This document shows positions 13,291-26,900 of a DNA stretch of 64,000 nucleotides, piece by piece; the stretch's first letter is position 1, and each line of letters opens with the position of its first letter. Location of the stretch: contig NC_135362.1 of NCBI RefSeq assembly GCF_051622035.1, forward strand, positions 21,413,001 to 21,477,000, written 5' to 3'. Origin of the DNA: Arctopsyche grandis. Lineage: Eukaryota; Arthropoda; Insecta; Trichoptera; Hydropsychidae. The notes below the pieces were generated by a model that saw only the letters and a program-made list of their open reading frames with translations, had not been told where the DNA came from and made no database searches. The translations under genes and the position numbers were made by a program.

Positions 13291-13894
13291 TTCTGGCATT
13301 TTTATGTAATTAGTTAGCGACATTTTATGTAATAAGTTAGCGAATTATTTTGTAGCAGTATGAGGGATGAACGAATGAGACGACTGGCATGTTGAATGCA
13401 CGTGTTTTATTTATGACAACCGAAGGCAGAGTGAGTAGCCGCTCTCCGAACCCAGCCGAGTTGGTCCCCACTCGCAGGAAGGTAACCCAACTCGACCATG
13501 TCGTATAGCGAGCCGCCACAGCAGTGAAATTTATCTAGAAAGGCAAAACAATCGACGACGGTGAGAGCAATTATCGCAAAGCTTTGTACTTTACATAAAA
13601 AAGTAGTTTTAAATTCCAATATTTTATGTAAAAATGCATAGGAATTTCCGAATTATAATTTTTCTCAGAACGATTTGGAGGCCCCTTAAATTTAGAGGCC
13701 ATAGATATGCGCCAATTTTGCTGTTCGATAGTCGGCCACTGGTGACGCCACTGACCTGGTCCACTGCCTAAAATAAGTACCATTAAAATTACTGTAAGAT
13801 CGCCAATTTAGTAGTCGGTGGTCATCAGTGTAAGACAGGTAGTGCTGGCTGCTGCGAAGTTGCGACGTTCGTTGAGGGGGTCACCAGTTATAGA

Positions 13895-14351
13895 ACAGGG
13901 AAGGTATGTTGACCGTATCCCGGTCTAACGAAACACGTGTTGTGTAGTTTGAAAGAGGATCGTTTATTTGCGTTCAATTGGTACAATGGTTATTGTATGT
14001 ACGAAGAGGTTTCTTCGGAGATGTGATCTAGTTGAACTCTAGAGGCTCAATCTGCCGGTGGAGGTTGCTGCGTTGCTTTATATATGGAAGTTCTAAGCGT
14101 GGCGTGTGCAAAAGATCTCTTTGTTCTCCAGGGCACGTGTTCTCAGGGCGAGAGTTTTATGGGTTCATACGCCTGAACGTAGTTCGTGGTTTTTATGGGT
14201 TCAGTGAGTTCTTCCTTTGTTTCCAAGACACGTGTATAGAAACACGTGTCGACCTTTTGACGAGGCGAGCGTGTGCCATGCGTTAATGACTTTCCTGGAT
14301 ATGTGTCGCAGTGACCTGATGAGATCATTTCTGTTGTACTATATGCCTACA
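13895..14351. repeat. Diverged partial copy of an LTR-like repeat
   Basis: Nearly identical in its flanking parts to 45655-46119, which lies inside a solo LTR, but about 75 bp in the middle (from about 14080) is unrelated. Here the LTR ends are not preserved. Confidence 0.6.
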
Positions 14352-14535
14352 TTACATATAACGAAAAAAATCAATTTAAAATTGAAAACATCGAAGTCAT
14401 AATTTGGCAAAATGTTGTAGTCGAAGTCCCATGTTTGAATGAGTGATTGCGAAATAGAACGGATTCAGGTCGGCGGAGATGGTCGGGTTCGAGCGTGTCT
14501 AGACAAACGTCAAACGTCAAACGTCAGTCGCGTCA

Positions 14536-14747
14536 GCTGGCGTAGTGGCGTTCGGCGTATCGGCGTATCGGCGTATCGGTGTGTTGATTGTGTTATTGCG
14601 ATTGTGTTGCAGGGGCAGGGGCAGGGATTGAAAGGAGTGGGGGCAGAAGAGGGGGGGGAGGTGGAGCTGGAGGGGGGAGGGGGCTCGCGAAGAGGTGGCG
14701 CGTGGAGGCGCGGGTCAGTGCGGCGAGCGAGTTGCCGGTGCGTGGCG
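14536..14747 (+). promoter_or_regulatory. GC-rich leader/promoter region of FATP-A
   Basis: The 200 bp before the FATP-A start are strikingly G-rich (GGGG runs, repeated GGCGTATC units near 14550-14580) in an otherwise AT-rich region. By position this is the 5' leader and probable promoter. No TATA box or initiator is claimed. Just after exon 1 lies a short GACC tandem run at about 14948-14972. Confidence 0.4.
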
Positions 14748-14917
14748 ATGGTGGTTGCGGGCGCGGCCGTGGCTGCCGTGGCTGCGGGTCTCTGCCTGTT
14801 GCTGGGATGGCCGTCGCTGGTGCAGCTGGTGCTGGTGGCCCTCGTCGCCTACCTCGCCGCTTCCGGCTCCTGGCGCTGGTTCTACATCGCCGCCAAGACT
14901 GCTCCTCGAGACCTCAA
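14748..14917 (+). CDS. Fatp: FATP-A exon 1 (membrane anchor)
   Basis: This GC-rich exon encodes about 57 residues: a run of Val/Ala/Leu forming one or two hydrophobic segments, then [16 protein letters not shown], the typical junction between the FATP anchor and its synthetase domain. It ends in phase 2 before GTTAGT and fits the phase of the acceptor at 25895. The first exon of gene B (33816-34009) has the same plan (hydrophobic stretch, then AKTLPRDIK, phase 2), which supports the assignment despite the 11-kb intron. No other RDLK-type exon lies between here and exon 2. Confidence 0.82.
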
Positions 14918-17900
14918 GTTAGTATCATTTCATCTTCATCTTCATCTGACCGACCGACCGACCGACCGACCGGTCAAACTGGTTTCTCTCATCACTCGTC
15001 TCCACTTCACTTGACTTCACTCATCCTAATTGATTACCTCCTCTATTCCGTCATACTTTACAAAAGTCTTTACAAATCTATCAAAACCATTACCGAATGT
15101 TTCAAAGTCGCTTTCTGAAAAACCTGCATACAATTAGAGGTTGTGATTTCTCGACTTTTTTTGATTCTCGAGATTCGAGAATCTCATTTTCTCGGAATAT
15201 TTGAATCTCGAGATTTGAGAATCTTATTTTTTCAAAATATTTGAATCTCGAGAATTCGAGATTTTCTTTTTTGTTTCGAATCTCGAGAATTCTCGTATCA
15301 TTTTTTTTTTTTTTTATATAGTGAATTGATTTTTTTAGCATATAAAATCGACAACATCAAAAGGACACAAACACTACATATGTATATTATATCGGGGGTT
15401 TATATCTAACTTTATTAAAGACATGATGAAAGAAAGATATAGAACATTGAATAGAAAAGAAAGTAAAAATATACAAAAGTAATTTAAAACAGTAAAAATA
15501 ACAACGTGTATCAAAGAATTTTATAAAATTCCCAGTTTCGCCACCCGGGTTTGCCCGTGTTTTTGTGTCCGGACAAATAATAAAAATACTGAACATCTAT
15601 GCATATTAAAATACGGAATATACATTGATTAATATATAAAGAGCAGATACACGAATAAATAAATAATAAATCAAAATTCTTTGTTTTATGTGTGTTGCAG
15701 TGGGTCATATTGTCAGTGAAAATATATTTTCACTAGCGATTTAGTGATAACCGAATAATCCCACTAGTGACTAGTACCTACATGCACATATATGTAACTT
15801 TATAATGGTGCGATTTCGTTGTGACATGTGTATATGTACTTATATGATGACCGGATAATAACTTACTGGACAAATAATAAAAAAATACTGATACATATTA
15901 CAATACTTCACAAAATTATTTACGAGTTAACAAGTATACAAACCAGACAGTTTATTGAACAAAAACATGTAGTGATAAATTTAAAATATTCTCGATATTT
16001 TCGAGATTCTAATAAACGATTTCTCGAGATACGAGAATCTCGAATTTTCACAATAAAATATTCTCGAGAAACGAGAATCAAAATTTCTCGAGAAATCTCG
16101 AGACGAGATTTCTCGATCGCAACCTCTACATACAATATGCATATACATATATGTATGATCGATCGAATTGTTGACTTTTAGGTAGGTGTTAAATTTCGAG
16201 AATTATATGAATTTAAACAGTACGTATGAGTACGTTCGTATATAAAAAAACCGGTTTTTCTTTAGAATTCAAGAATCCTTATCCTACGTCTAATTTCCTT
16301 TTATGTAAATATAATATTCCAAAGTCGGCAATTAATGTTCTTTGAACTGCTTATACAAATTAAAATTTAAACGAATAAAAAATTCTAGCACTAAGTTTAA
16401 TTAGTTTCAGTAACGTTCATTTCGGTAGTTTTATATGCTGTTTCTTACATTTCATATACATATGTATGTATGTACGTATGTATGTGTGCAGAATATAATA
16501 TTATATGTATTTACATTCAAGACGGATAATTATCTTTTATTACTGTCATTCGTGTACCTATGTTTATTACATAATATGTTTATTTTTATTTTATATGCAA
16601 TTGAATCGGTCAAAGTGCATATTCAAATACATGTATTGGTTTCAGAGAAATATAAATACACTGTTTGACACGAAAAATGGTACAGAGACGAGATATGACT
16701 TTTCTTAGGATTAATAACAAAAATTCGTTTATTTTATCGAGGTAAGCCCATTGATGTATAATACACTAGATGGGCCCTGACATGTTATTTTGGTCGGAGA
16801 TCTTGTCTTCACTAACTGAGGGGTGCGGGGGGTTTAACTACCGGGGAAGTTGAGTTTTTTCCCTACGACGCAGCGGTACCTACTTACCTACTAAGAGAAA
16901 CTGTGCATGCGCCATGTATTTTGCATGCGCCAAAAGGGAGACAAGTACATATAGCACGTGCGGGCGGATCTAGTGTATTATACATCAATGGGTAAGCCAG
17001 TTATCAATATAATTTTTGTTATTAATCCACAAGAATAGTCGCAATATGTAGCAATATTTTTCTAAGTGGAATTTTATTTAAATCTCATATAAAGACAATT
17101 TAATATATTATCCCCATTCATTCAATTCAGAATCGTGTTAATACGAGTAACTACTAGTACGAACTTTTATGTCGCAATTTTACCGATTTAAAATTCAGTA
17201 CACTTCTTTTTTTCAGATTTTTCAGATATAGAAAAATCGTGCGATTTAAAAAATAAATATACCTATATCCGAATCTCGAGCCAATCAACATTTTTTATTA
17301 CCAGATTCGTTTTCACTGGGTATAGGTCTATAAGAAAAGTCATATCTCGTCTCTGAATCAAAAAAATCGTCATTTGTCGAACAGTGTTATGTGATTTCTT
17401 CATTCGTGTCTATCACAAGAAATCATCAATGGGATATAAAAACAAAAATATTTATTTTTATTTTGACTTTATAATTAATTTTTGTCGTTTATAAATTACT
17501 AGTGAACAGCCCGTTGAAACATCATCGCATGCGTATAAAATTATTATAAATAAAACTAAAAAAAAATCTGGAACCGGAACCGTTATTTTCGTAGACGCTC
17601 ATAGATATTTTTCAATTCTTTATTTGTAATAATTTTCAATTCTTAAAAATACGCAGACTTCCATAGAGAGTTTTCAATTCTTTATTTAAAGACTTCCTAT
17701 TTTTTTCTATTATTATTAGCTATCGCCTCGAGGCAAATCGAAATCGATTCACTCGGCTTTGATTGGTTTCCCATAAGTTCTGTACGATTATTGAATATTA
17801 ACGTTATTTAGAGCACTCTTTGTATCCGTACCATGGTATCCGCGAGGGGGTAGGTTCGACTCAGCGTCCTGGAATTAGTTTTATTTTTCAAATATCGTTA

Positions 17901-20900
17901 AAATATAAATTAATATCAATTAAAAATATACCTATATTTAATTGTTTTATATGAAAACAAAAAAAAAATGGTTCAAAACCTCGCTAAATACAATTATTAA
18001 AATTACGTATTTTTATGTGGCAAGAAGGAATATTTCAATTAATGTTTAAAAAAAAGGCGAAATGAAAAATTGGATTTGGCGTGATGTTCGTGACCATTAG
18101 CTCAGTTTAGACCTACATATATGAGGCTATTTTGAGATGACTGGTTCGAGTCGCGGCAAAGTCGTCTCGACAAAAAATGAATTTATCGATTTTTATCGAT
18201 TCATTCATTACGTTCGGCGAGCGTTAGGACACACACACACACATACACCCACACACACAGATTACCGTCTTTATATATATGTGCCCATAATTATGAAAGT
18301 GGTCTAAGTCAAGAAAATTTTTATTTTTTTTAAAGTCGATTTTATCGTTTAATATCAAAGGAAATAAGAAAACTAATTCAAATTCTGTTTACAACTCCAA
18401 TGACTACCGCTGAGTCAGAACGGTGTTTTTTGTCAATAAAAAGAATAGACATACATATGTATATAAGAAACGATTGACGGCTCGGATTGATTGTTCAGGT
18501 AAGATTAACGACTATGTCTATGCTGTCAATTGAAAACTACGTACATAGATAAAGTAAAAAAAATGATCATGAACAATGAAAAATTTAACGAAAAGGTGAT
18601 ATGCCTTTTTTTAAGGAAAAAATACAGAAGAGTCAATTTTATAATGAAATAAAAATACATATAATGTTTAATTTTAATAATTTTGATGTTAATAGTAATC
18701 CGTAATCCAAATAAACATTTTTTTTATTTTCAATCAACCGCAGCACCCCCAGATATCTTATCCACGAGCCACCACTGACTATATACATATAATACATCTT
18801 AGTCTATTATAATAGTTTCTGATCTAGTGATCATTTTCTATTTTACAATTTTATTTATTTTTGCTAGTATTTATATTTAATATTAGTGTACAACATAATA
18901 GAAAAAAAACCAAAACCTATTGGCAATTTTTATAAATGTTCATAAATACATTTTATTCATAATATTTAGTCTCTTAAGTCTCTTAAAAGTCAAAAAACTC
19001 AAGTATTTTTTGCTTATTTATAAGTACATTGTATGTAAATAAAATTCTCGTTAAGAATCTTTTATAGACAAAATATGATAAAAAAAATTCGGAAACGTAT
19101 AAAATGTACATATGTATGCATATTTTAAACGTTTCCATATTTTTACTTTTTATCATATTGTCTATAAAAAACGCTTATCGAAAAATAAAGCCGATCTATT
19201 TATTATAATTTATGGTGTGCTTCTGAACAGTTCAAAGTACACATGTATACTTAACTGATTGTATGTAAATACAAAATTTCAATGTGAACTAGTTATCAGG
19301 CAGTAGATTATTCTAACTGCTAATACAATACCTTTTGTACCTATTATTCTATAATTTATATAGTATTCTATAATTTATAAATCTGATACATGATTAAAGT
19401 AAATATTATGTAATTGTTGACATTATACATATGTATTTGATAAAAGCTAGAAATTTTACTGGTTTTAAATACGTTGTTAACAGGTGGGGCATGAGGAGGC
19501 TAAAGCCCCCCCCTACATATTTATTTTTTCCAAAAAAATGAACTTAATATATTTAATATATTTTTACATTTTATGCAAGATAATTACCGTCGAGGATTTA
19601 GAGTTTTGTAAAGGTGTGTTTAGGCTCTTTATATATATCTTGCAACAATATAAAATAAACAAAGGAAGTCTATTAATGAATGTATTTTTCCAAAACTAGT
19701 TTCATCTTCTTCATTGTTGTTCAATATAAATGCCAAGCCACAATCTAAAATACTCAGCAGTTAGGGATTTCCATTGATAAATTCTGCTATGGTTATTAAT
19801 TCAGAAATTTCGGTGTAAACCAGTCTTTATAAACGTTGACAAATGCATGACACGGATTACACGTTCTATGTTTAATGCAGTTTTTTTTTATGCTACCCGG
19901 AAAGGCTTAGCGGGTAGTAGTCTCTTTTTCTTTGTAGATGCTCAAAATGCAACGTCTATTGGCGTTTTTCAGGCGCATGGAATTGTTGGCAAAACGCCGC
20001 TCGGCGTTGGTCAGCTTGGTAGTTGATAATTTATTCAACAATAACAAATATGATGAACCTTTGGAACCTTCAGTACTATAAATATTAGCTCATTGCTAAT
20101 ATTTATAGTACTGAAGGTTCCAAAGGTTGTTTAATTTGAAATTTGTTGAAAACTTATTCTACATACATACATAAGTCGTCGTATGAAAAGATTAACCTCT
20201 TCTTGCATATTAATCACCGGCTTACTGCATATTTTTCGAGCATTAATGCATTGACTATAACGTTGAAGCCACGGCCCAAATTCAGTAAACGCTTATGTGA
20301 ACATCCATCAAACGTGGACATCGTCGATGTCAGTTGCGTGTCAGGAGCTACGTAATTACGTAAAGCTACGAATCACTAATTCCATATGCTCATCTCGTTT
20401 CGCGTGACATCGCTTTCATGCATTAGACCTTGGGGCATTCTCGCCAATTGTGGGTCAGGGTCGCGCCGCTCTGTCCGACTCTGGTTTGACTCCTCGAAAA
20501 AATTTTCAGATTGAATTCTGGTCCGCGTCAAGTAAGAGACGTTGGTAGTCAGCGGCGGTGGAACGGAACGGGTTCACAGTTAGATGAGAGCCGGTGCTCC
20601 GGATGTTGGGAGTTGCCGATGAATTGCTGCTGCCGGTGGTGTGGGCTTTGGACTTCAGACTGCGAATATTGGTACCAATTGTCGCTTTCGTCACGTCGAC
20701 CAATCATCTCGTATATCCCTATGCTTCCTTAATTATGTTGGTGGCAGTTCAGAAGCGTCTTATAATTAAACGTGTGCGAAATGGTGATCTTTGGACCGCG
20801 ATTAATCGTGTCATTTTCACGGTCATAACTTTGCCTTTCGTGAGCCCACTTTTTGTGCATGCACAGTACTTTTCCGCAGGTTGACTTCGTGCAATTTATG

Positions 20901-23900
20901 ATGAACCCATCTCTGCATTAAAACGCCTAAAGCCACTTCTATTATTATAACATTTATCTGCCCAGAAATGTTATAATAATAGGCCACGTCTGTCCTGGGT
21001 CATCTTAGGTGACCTATGAGCATGTTTAAAGTTCTTTTTACTGACGAGCTCCATCCATGTCTCCCACGTCTTCTCGGCTGTTTCCTCATCTCTAGCAGTC
21101 TTAGTGTCATGTGGACCTTACCATCTGAGTCGTCTCTGGAATTTTCTTTTCACAAAGCAAATGTGCAAGATAACATGACGGCAATGAAATCTTCCTCGTC
21201 GTTCTCCTCATGCCTCAAGGTCGTTACTTTCCCGTCTTCTGACCTTTGATGCGGTCCTTCATGGTCTTCCAGCCCTTTCGACACCTCACAGCTCGAAGTG
21301 ACTCAACTAGTTTTCTCATTGGCAGCCTTGAACTGGTCACTCCATCTTGTTGGGAATCTTCCTCTTCCTCTGCTGCCCTTAAGGCCGAAATCACACAGGA
21401 AAGAACGGCACGTCGTGTGCTTGGCTACCCGTTGTGGGTTTCTCCCACATTTCTTCAAAAATGGGATACACCGTTATCGATCACTATCAACCAATGATAA
21501 AGTTTTACCGAAAACACTCCAGGGGCGATTTTGAGACGGTGTGTGCTGGGCGTGCCATGAATATGTGCAAGACATGCCACATTATTTTCGCATGTTTAAA
21601 AGTATCTAAAAAAAACCATGTGCCGCGTTCCTTCCTGTGGGATTTCACCCTACCGCTCCCGAATTTTTAAAGCTGTCCTGTTCTCAAGTACTTTTGAGAA
21701 TGCATGGAGGTCAGACGACTTGCTTGACTTGTGTCCTTTTCTTGTTTCCATATTTTATTAAAGGTGTACCACTACTAGGTCATTCACTCGTGGGTACGTC
21801 ACTTATGGTATCCAATATCCATAATTATATACGTTGCATCTTTCAGTGTACGTACATACATGTATATTTGGAAATTTATGTGTACGATACTTTTTCAATC
21901 GTAGCAGGCTGTTTTATTTTTAAATACCTCTTCTTATTAATAGTATTACTAGATTTATAAATTCAAATTTTAGTATCATCTGGAATCATCCGGTATATGA
22001 GTACATATTGTTTTTCAAAATGAGGTCAAATTTAATACGAAAGCTTAAATATAAGCAACTCGGTTTAATAAGATAATTGCCAATTGTGATTTTAACACTA
22101 GCTATAAAAAGCAAGGATGCGAAGTGTCAACTGGGTGAGGACATCCAATTCAAAAACTAGGGTATGTCCTCTTAATCGAGGCACCTGGTAACCCCACTGA
22201 TGAGCTCGATATAAATTTTGAAGTTTCAAAACCATCACGAAGATACGGATACGCGTATCTTTAGACATTGACTTTGTCAAATCGTTGACTGATACTAAGT
22301 ATTTATTTACTTTTGTGTCGTAATGTTTTTAAAATGAAATATACTCTAATTGTATATGTATACATATTTCCGTGTGCGTAAAAAGTAAACAAAAATGGCA
22401 TTATCAAATCATGCTATTAATACATACTCAGTGGCTAATAATTTTAATTTCGTCACAACAAATAAGTAGTTGTTTTGTAGATTTTTTCACAGTCATCTCA
22501 AAATAGACATTAATCTGATTTTTGTAATTAATGTTTGCGCCTCTATCGGAAATTTATCTAGGAATGCCTACATAAATCACTGAGATTAATTAGATAGCAC
22601 TGAGATTAATTGATCTTTAATCAGTATGATTGTAAAAATCATTTTTTGTCCACCTTGAAACGAGCCGACCTTTCAGCCTTTTCAGTTTTGTTTCGAAAAT
22701 CGTATGCACATTTTAATTTTAATAATGCTCAAAGTTTGCATTACAATTGTGTGTAAAACTTTACTGTGATTTTGTCGCCGATTGTACCCAAAATTTCGAC
22801 AGCGATGTCATTCAAAATAATTTGCCCTTGATTATACAAAATGGAAATCATTACGAATTTATTTAAAAAAAGTATTCAACAAAATTGGTTTGCCTTTTTC
22901 GTCTCTCCATGTCTAAGAAAGAAAATATTGTTGTTTAGGGATGGGTTCAGGATTAAAAAAAAAGGCCAAAGTCGCTTCACAGCATTTATTCAACGATTCT
23001 GAAGGTCCACACGTAATCACCGCTCCAGAATACTTGATCTACCGTGTGTACCTCCTTATAGAGTACAAGTTACCCTGCATAGCATCCCCGATCTGGCGTG
23101 ATGCTGGCGTGTCTATTGTTTAGGCACTCACACTCGCCCCGTTCTGTGAGAACCCCAGCGTATCCTTTGTTCGGGCACTTACTGAGTCCCGCTAGACTAT
23201 TCCGGGGTCTCTATTGTTCACCTACGAATTAACTAATACAGTGGATACTCTCTCCCATGTTCCCAAGTTACAATATTATGAAGTTTATCTAATTTGATTT
23301 GCTGATACTATCTTGCTGATTCGGTTTGTTTATTTTTTACACCACGATATCAAATGTTCGAATTCGAGTATCGTTTTTATTTATTACCTAAACATGTGTA
23401 GCTTTCGTTCTGAGTTCAAATTTCTCTTAGGCACCTGGTGAAATTTCTTTCATTGTTTATGTGATTTTTTTTGTTTGTCATCTCCAAAATTCGATAACGA
23501 TGAAACTAGTTAACATCGTCTCCGATGGATGGTACCGGTTTGCTCAGCCACCTTGGCCTTGTTCTTCGTCGATCGTCTCTTCGCAGCAGCCGGCGAATGA
23601 CCGTTTCGTTGATACGAGGTCAAATCCATTCACTTCCTATACTAAACGAAAAAAAAAGAGAAATGAAGAAATGAACCGTTCACCTAGATATGCATATTCA
23701 CAATAGGCAACGTGCTACATCGCAGAAAAATTGATACATGCCTTATATTATATTAATTCTACATTTTTCAAAATGTCTACTAACCATCAGAATGCTTTCT
23801 TATAAGATTTTGATGAGTTTGAACGACGTGTGATTAATATATTAAGTGGAATAGTTTGACGTATGCTAAAGTTCGGTAGTTGAACTTTGATGTTAATGCT

Positions 23901-26900
23901 TGTTTATAAATGAGTACGTTTTTGCATTTCTTTTTAATATAGAATACATACAATTCAATGATTGTTAGTGTGTTTGTACAATATTTTGATGAGACGAATT
24001 TGAACTACTTAAAATTATGCTCACCATGTACGCGTCGTTAATTCGTAATTACATTTATTGTTTAATCATTCCAACACCGTTATGAATATGAATATTATTA
24101 TTTATTATACATACAAGCTGTTCTACATTATATCAAAAATTCAAATTTATAGGTATGCATATACGGTAGATGTATTAATTGGCATAAATCGGAATTAGAT
24201 TCTAGAACGTATATTAAGCGGTTTCTCAAATATAATTTACGTAATTAATCAACTAATCCCATTAAGCGATGGACCAAAACGTTGTATTGAAAAAGATTTT
24301 GACACATTGATTAATGGCGTAACTAGAAAAATTTGGCCTGAATGCAAAGATACTATATTATTTACATTTTTAGTAAAAAAATTAACTTACTAACTTTAGA
24401 TGTTCTTCCTTGTCTTTAAATTCTCAAATTCTGCAATCATACATTTTAATGATATTTTCTGAGCCTCTTCGTGTTCAATAGTTAATTATTGCAAGCCTGG
24501 ATTGACCTATTGAATTCATTCTATATACATATGTATTAATATTTGGTGACTCCAAGGGCTCGCATGCACCGCATACCCCCGCGTCAGTGTTTACGCCACT
24601 GACTTTGATGATAAATCACTGGAAATTGACAGTGAAAAAATAAAAAGAGAATTTGAAGATTTTTAAGAATGTAAATGGTTTCAATACATTGATCTATTAT
24701 TATATTCATTTAAAAAAAAATATATATATACATATATTTTTTTTTACGGATGCCATTACGGATTTCACACCTGAACGACACCTATAATATTAAACTTGTA
24801 TAGATTATAAATTTCAAATCATATTCAAATAGTTAATGTAGGATGTTTTGCCAATTTGATGAGGAACCGTTTCAACAATGAATTCAGATAAATTGGCAAA
24901 CTCTGATAGGAAACGATCGACTTGGAGCACAAATATCCAAGTCTGGCCAGGAGCACTGTAGTACTACGCCGAATAAATTCTCTTCAATCGAGGTCAACCC
25001 AGGGCTTGAGCCCAGGAAACTCCGGTGGCTAGCATTAACGCAACCACCGAGATAAATTGCTGGCTATTTTAAATCCATGATTCTATTTTTACTAGCCTCT
25101 TCTTACTTTCACTTACGATTTTTATAATAATATTTGCCAAATAATGTACGTGGCATTCAGTCATATGAAATTTGTAAAAGGAAGTAGCATTTTTTATGAA
25201 ATTTTCAATATTAACTTTTGGAATTGGATGCTTTCTATTTTGTTGAAAAATATAGGTTTTGAACAAATTGGCCGTCCTTTGTATTTGATATAAAATTGCG
25301 ATTACACAATACATTTGTGATTCCATTTATTTGTATACACGGTTGTTGAACGTTGAAATTGTACGCTTTCTTTGCACACCATTATCATTTTTTGAATTGT
25401 CAACGGCGACAAATAATGCAATTGACGCTTCATAATAACTATACTGAACTAAAGTCATATTTGATGAAAATCAGAGTGCACTTTCTCCAACCCGACCGTT
25501 GTGTTAACGCTCTGTGAAGATATTCGTGTCATTTTACCCGACTTTCCACTTTCACTGTCATATTTAATAATTTTCGATCTTAACTTACGCGCTCAGCTTT
25601 CAATGCTTACGTTTATCGTTCTGAAAGTTTACACTTTCTATGTATTCTATGCGTAACAACCAATACAAGTATTATATTACTCGGGTACTCGGCGTTACTT
25701 TACACTCTGATATTATTTTCATCGGTTAACAGTTACTGGCCACAGTTAGACTGAGATATACTTTCATCTCGCATTCCTAACGGTATATAAAATCTTCAAC
25801 ACCTAAATAATAACCATGCGATGTAAACATTTTGATCGATTTTTTTATAAATCTCTTTTTGATTTGATTAAAATTTGTTTTACTGTCCATTTTAGAGCAT
25901 TGACTGCGTACGTGAAATTACTATGGCAAGTAAAATACTTTACGAAGAACAATATGACGATGCCAGACATCTTCGATAAATTGACAGCTATCGATCCTGA
26001 AAAATCATGCTTTTTGTATTTGGATGAAGTTTGGAGCTACGCCAGGGTATATATAATTATGTATTATCATTGCTATTATTATTTAATTGGTGAAAATAAT
26101 TTAATATTTAATTTTTATTCAGATTCAGGAGTACAGTTATCGTGTAGCTAATGTGTTCAAAGCTCACGGTTATCGAAAAGGACAAGCAGTTGGTCTTTTA
26201 GCAAACAATTGTCCACAATATCCTGCTGTTTGGCTGGGACTCGCTCGTTTAGGAGCAATTACACCCCTTATTAATAATAACTTACGATCTAAAGCCTTAC
26301 TTCATTCTATAACTGTGGGTCAGTGCGATGCGGTGATATTTTCAGAAGAGTATGAAGATGGTATGTATAAACAAAATTAGTCTTGAGTCCATCCAAATTC
26401 AATTTTGATAAATTAAATATATGCTTGGATTGACTCATCTCATTTCGGATCACATAAATTCTCCTAGTGTAAATTTGTCCCGCAAATATTATTCCCATGA
26501 ATTCACTGTTATCGTATAAATAAATAGTGTTAACCAAAATTGTTTATTTTTAGCTATTAAAGATATTGCAGCCGATCTTAGTCCGTCAATATCATTATAT
26601 CGTTGGAGTCCTGCCGGCAACAAGTCCGATAACGCAGGAAGTGACGGCATGGTCAAAGATTTGACATCTTTATTAGAGAGTGCTTCCGTTGTTCCACCAG
26701 TTCATCCACCTGATAGAACTTTCCACGATAAACTATTATACATATACACATCGGGAACTACTGGGCTACCGAAAGCTGCCGTTATTACTCATTCAAGGTA
26801 AACTTAAATACACATTTAAAAATGTTTGTGTTTTTTTGCTATGTGCGATAAATATGTCGAATGTAATTTGCAGGTATATGTTTATGTGTGGCGGTATTCA

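Noticed and set aside
13073-13323. Leu/Lys-rich repeat protein genes on both strands
   Set aside because: Explained by a 24-bp tandem repeat whose period keeps all frames open.
14439-15118. Long frames of 176-191 codons around FATP-A exon 1
   Set aside because: GC-rich sequence with few stops. Only the segment from 14748 to 14917 is FATP-like and has a fitting donor.
15920-16181. Arg/Glu/Ser-rich frames
   Set aside because: They translate the TCTCGAGA subterminal repeats of the hAT-type MITE.
20506-20884. Overlapping frames of 65-96 codons on both strands
   Set aside because: No family match by eye, and frames are broken on either side; most likely decayed repeat DNA of higher GC.
24950-25065. 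Possible functional tRNA gene
   Set aside because: Box A/B-like motifs are present but no cloverleaf can be drawn and the segment continues into a SINE body shared with other copies.
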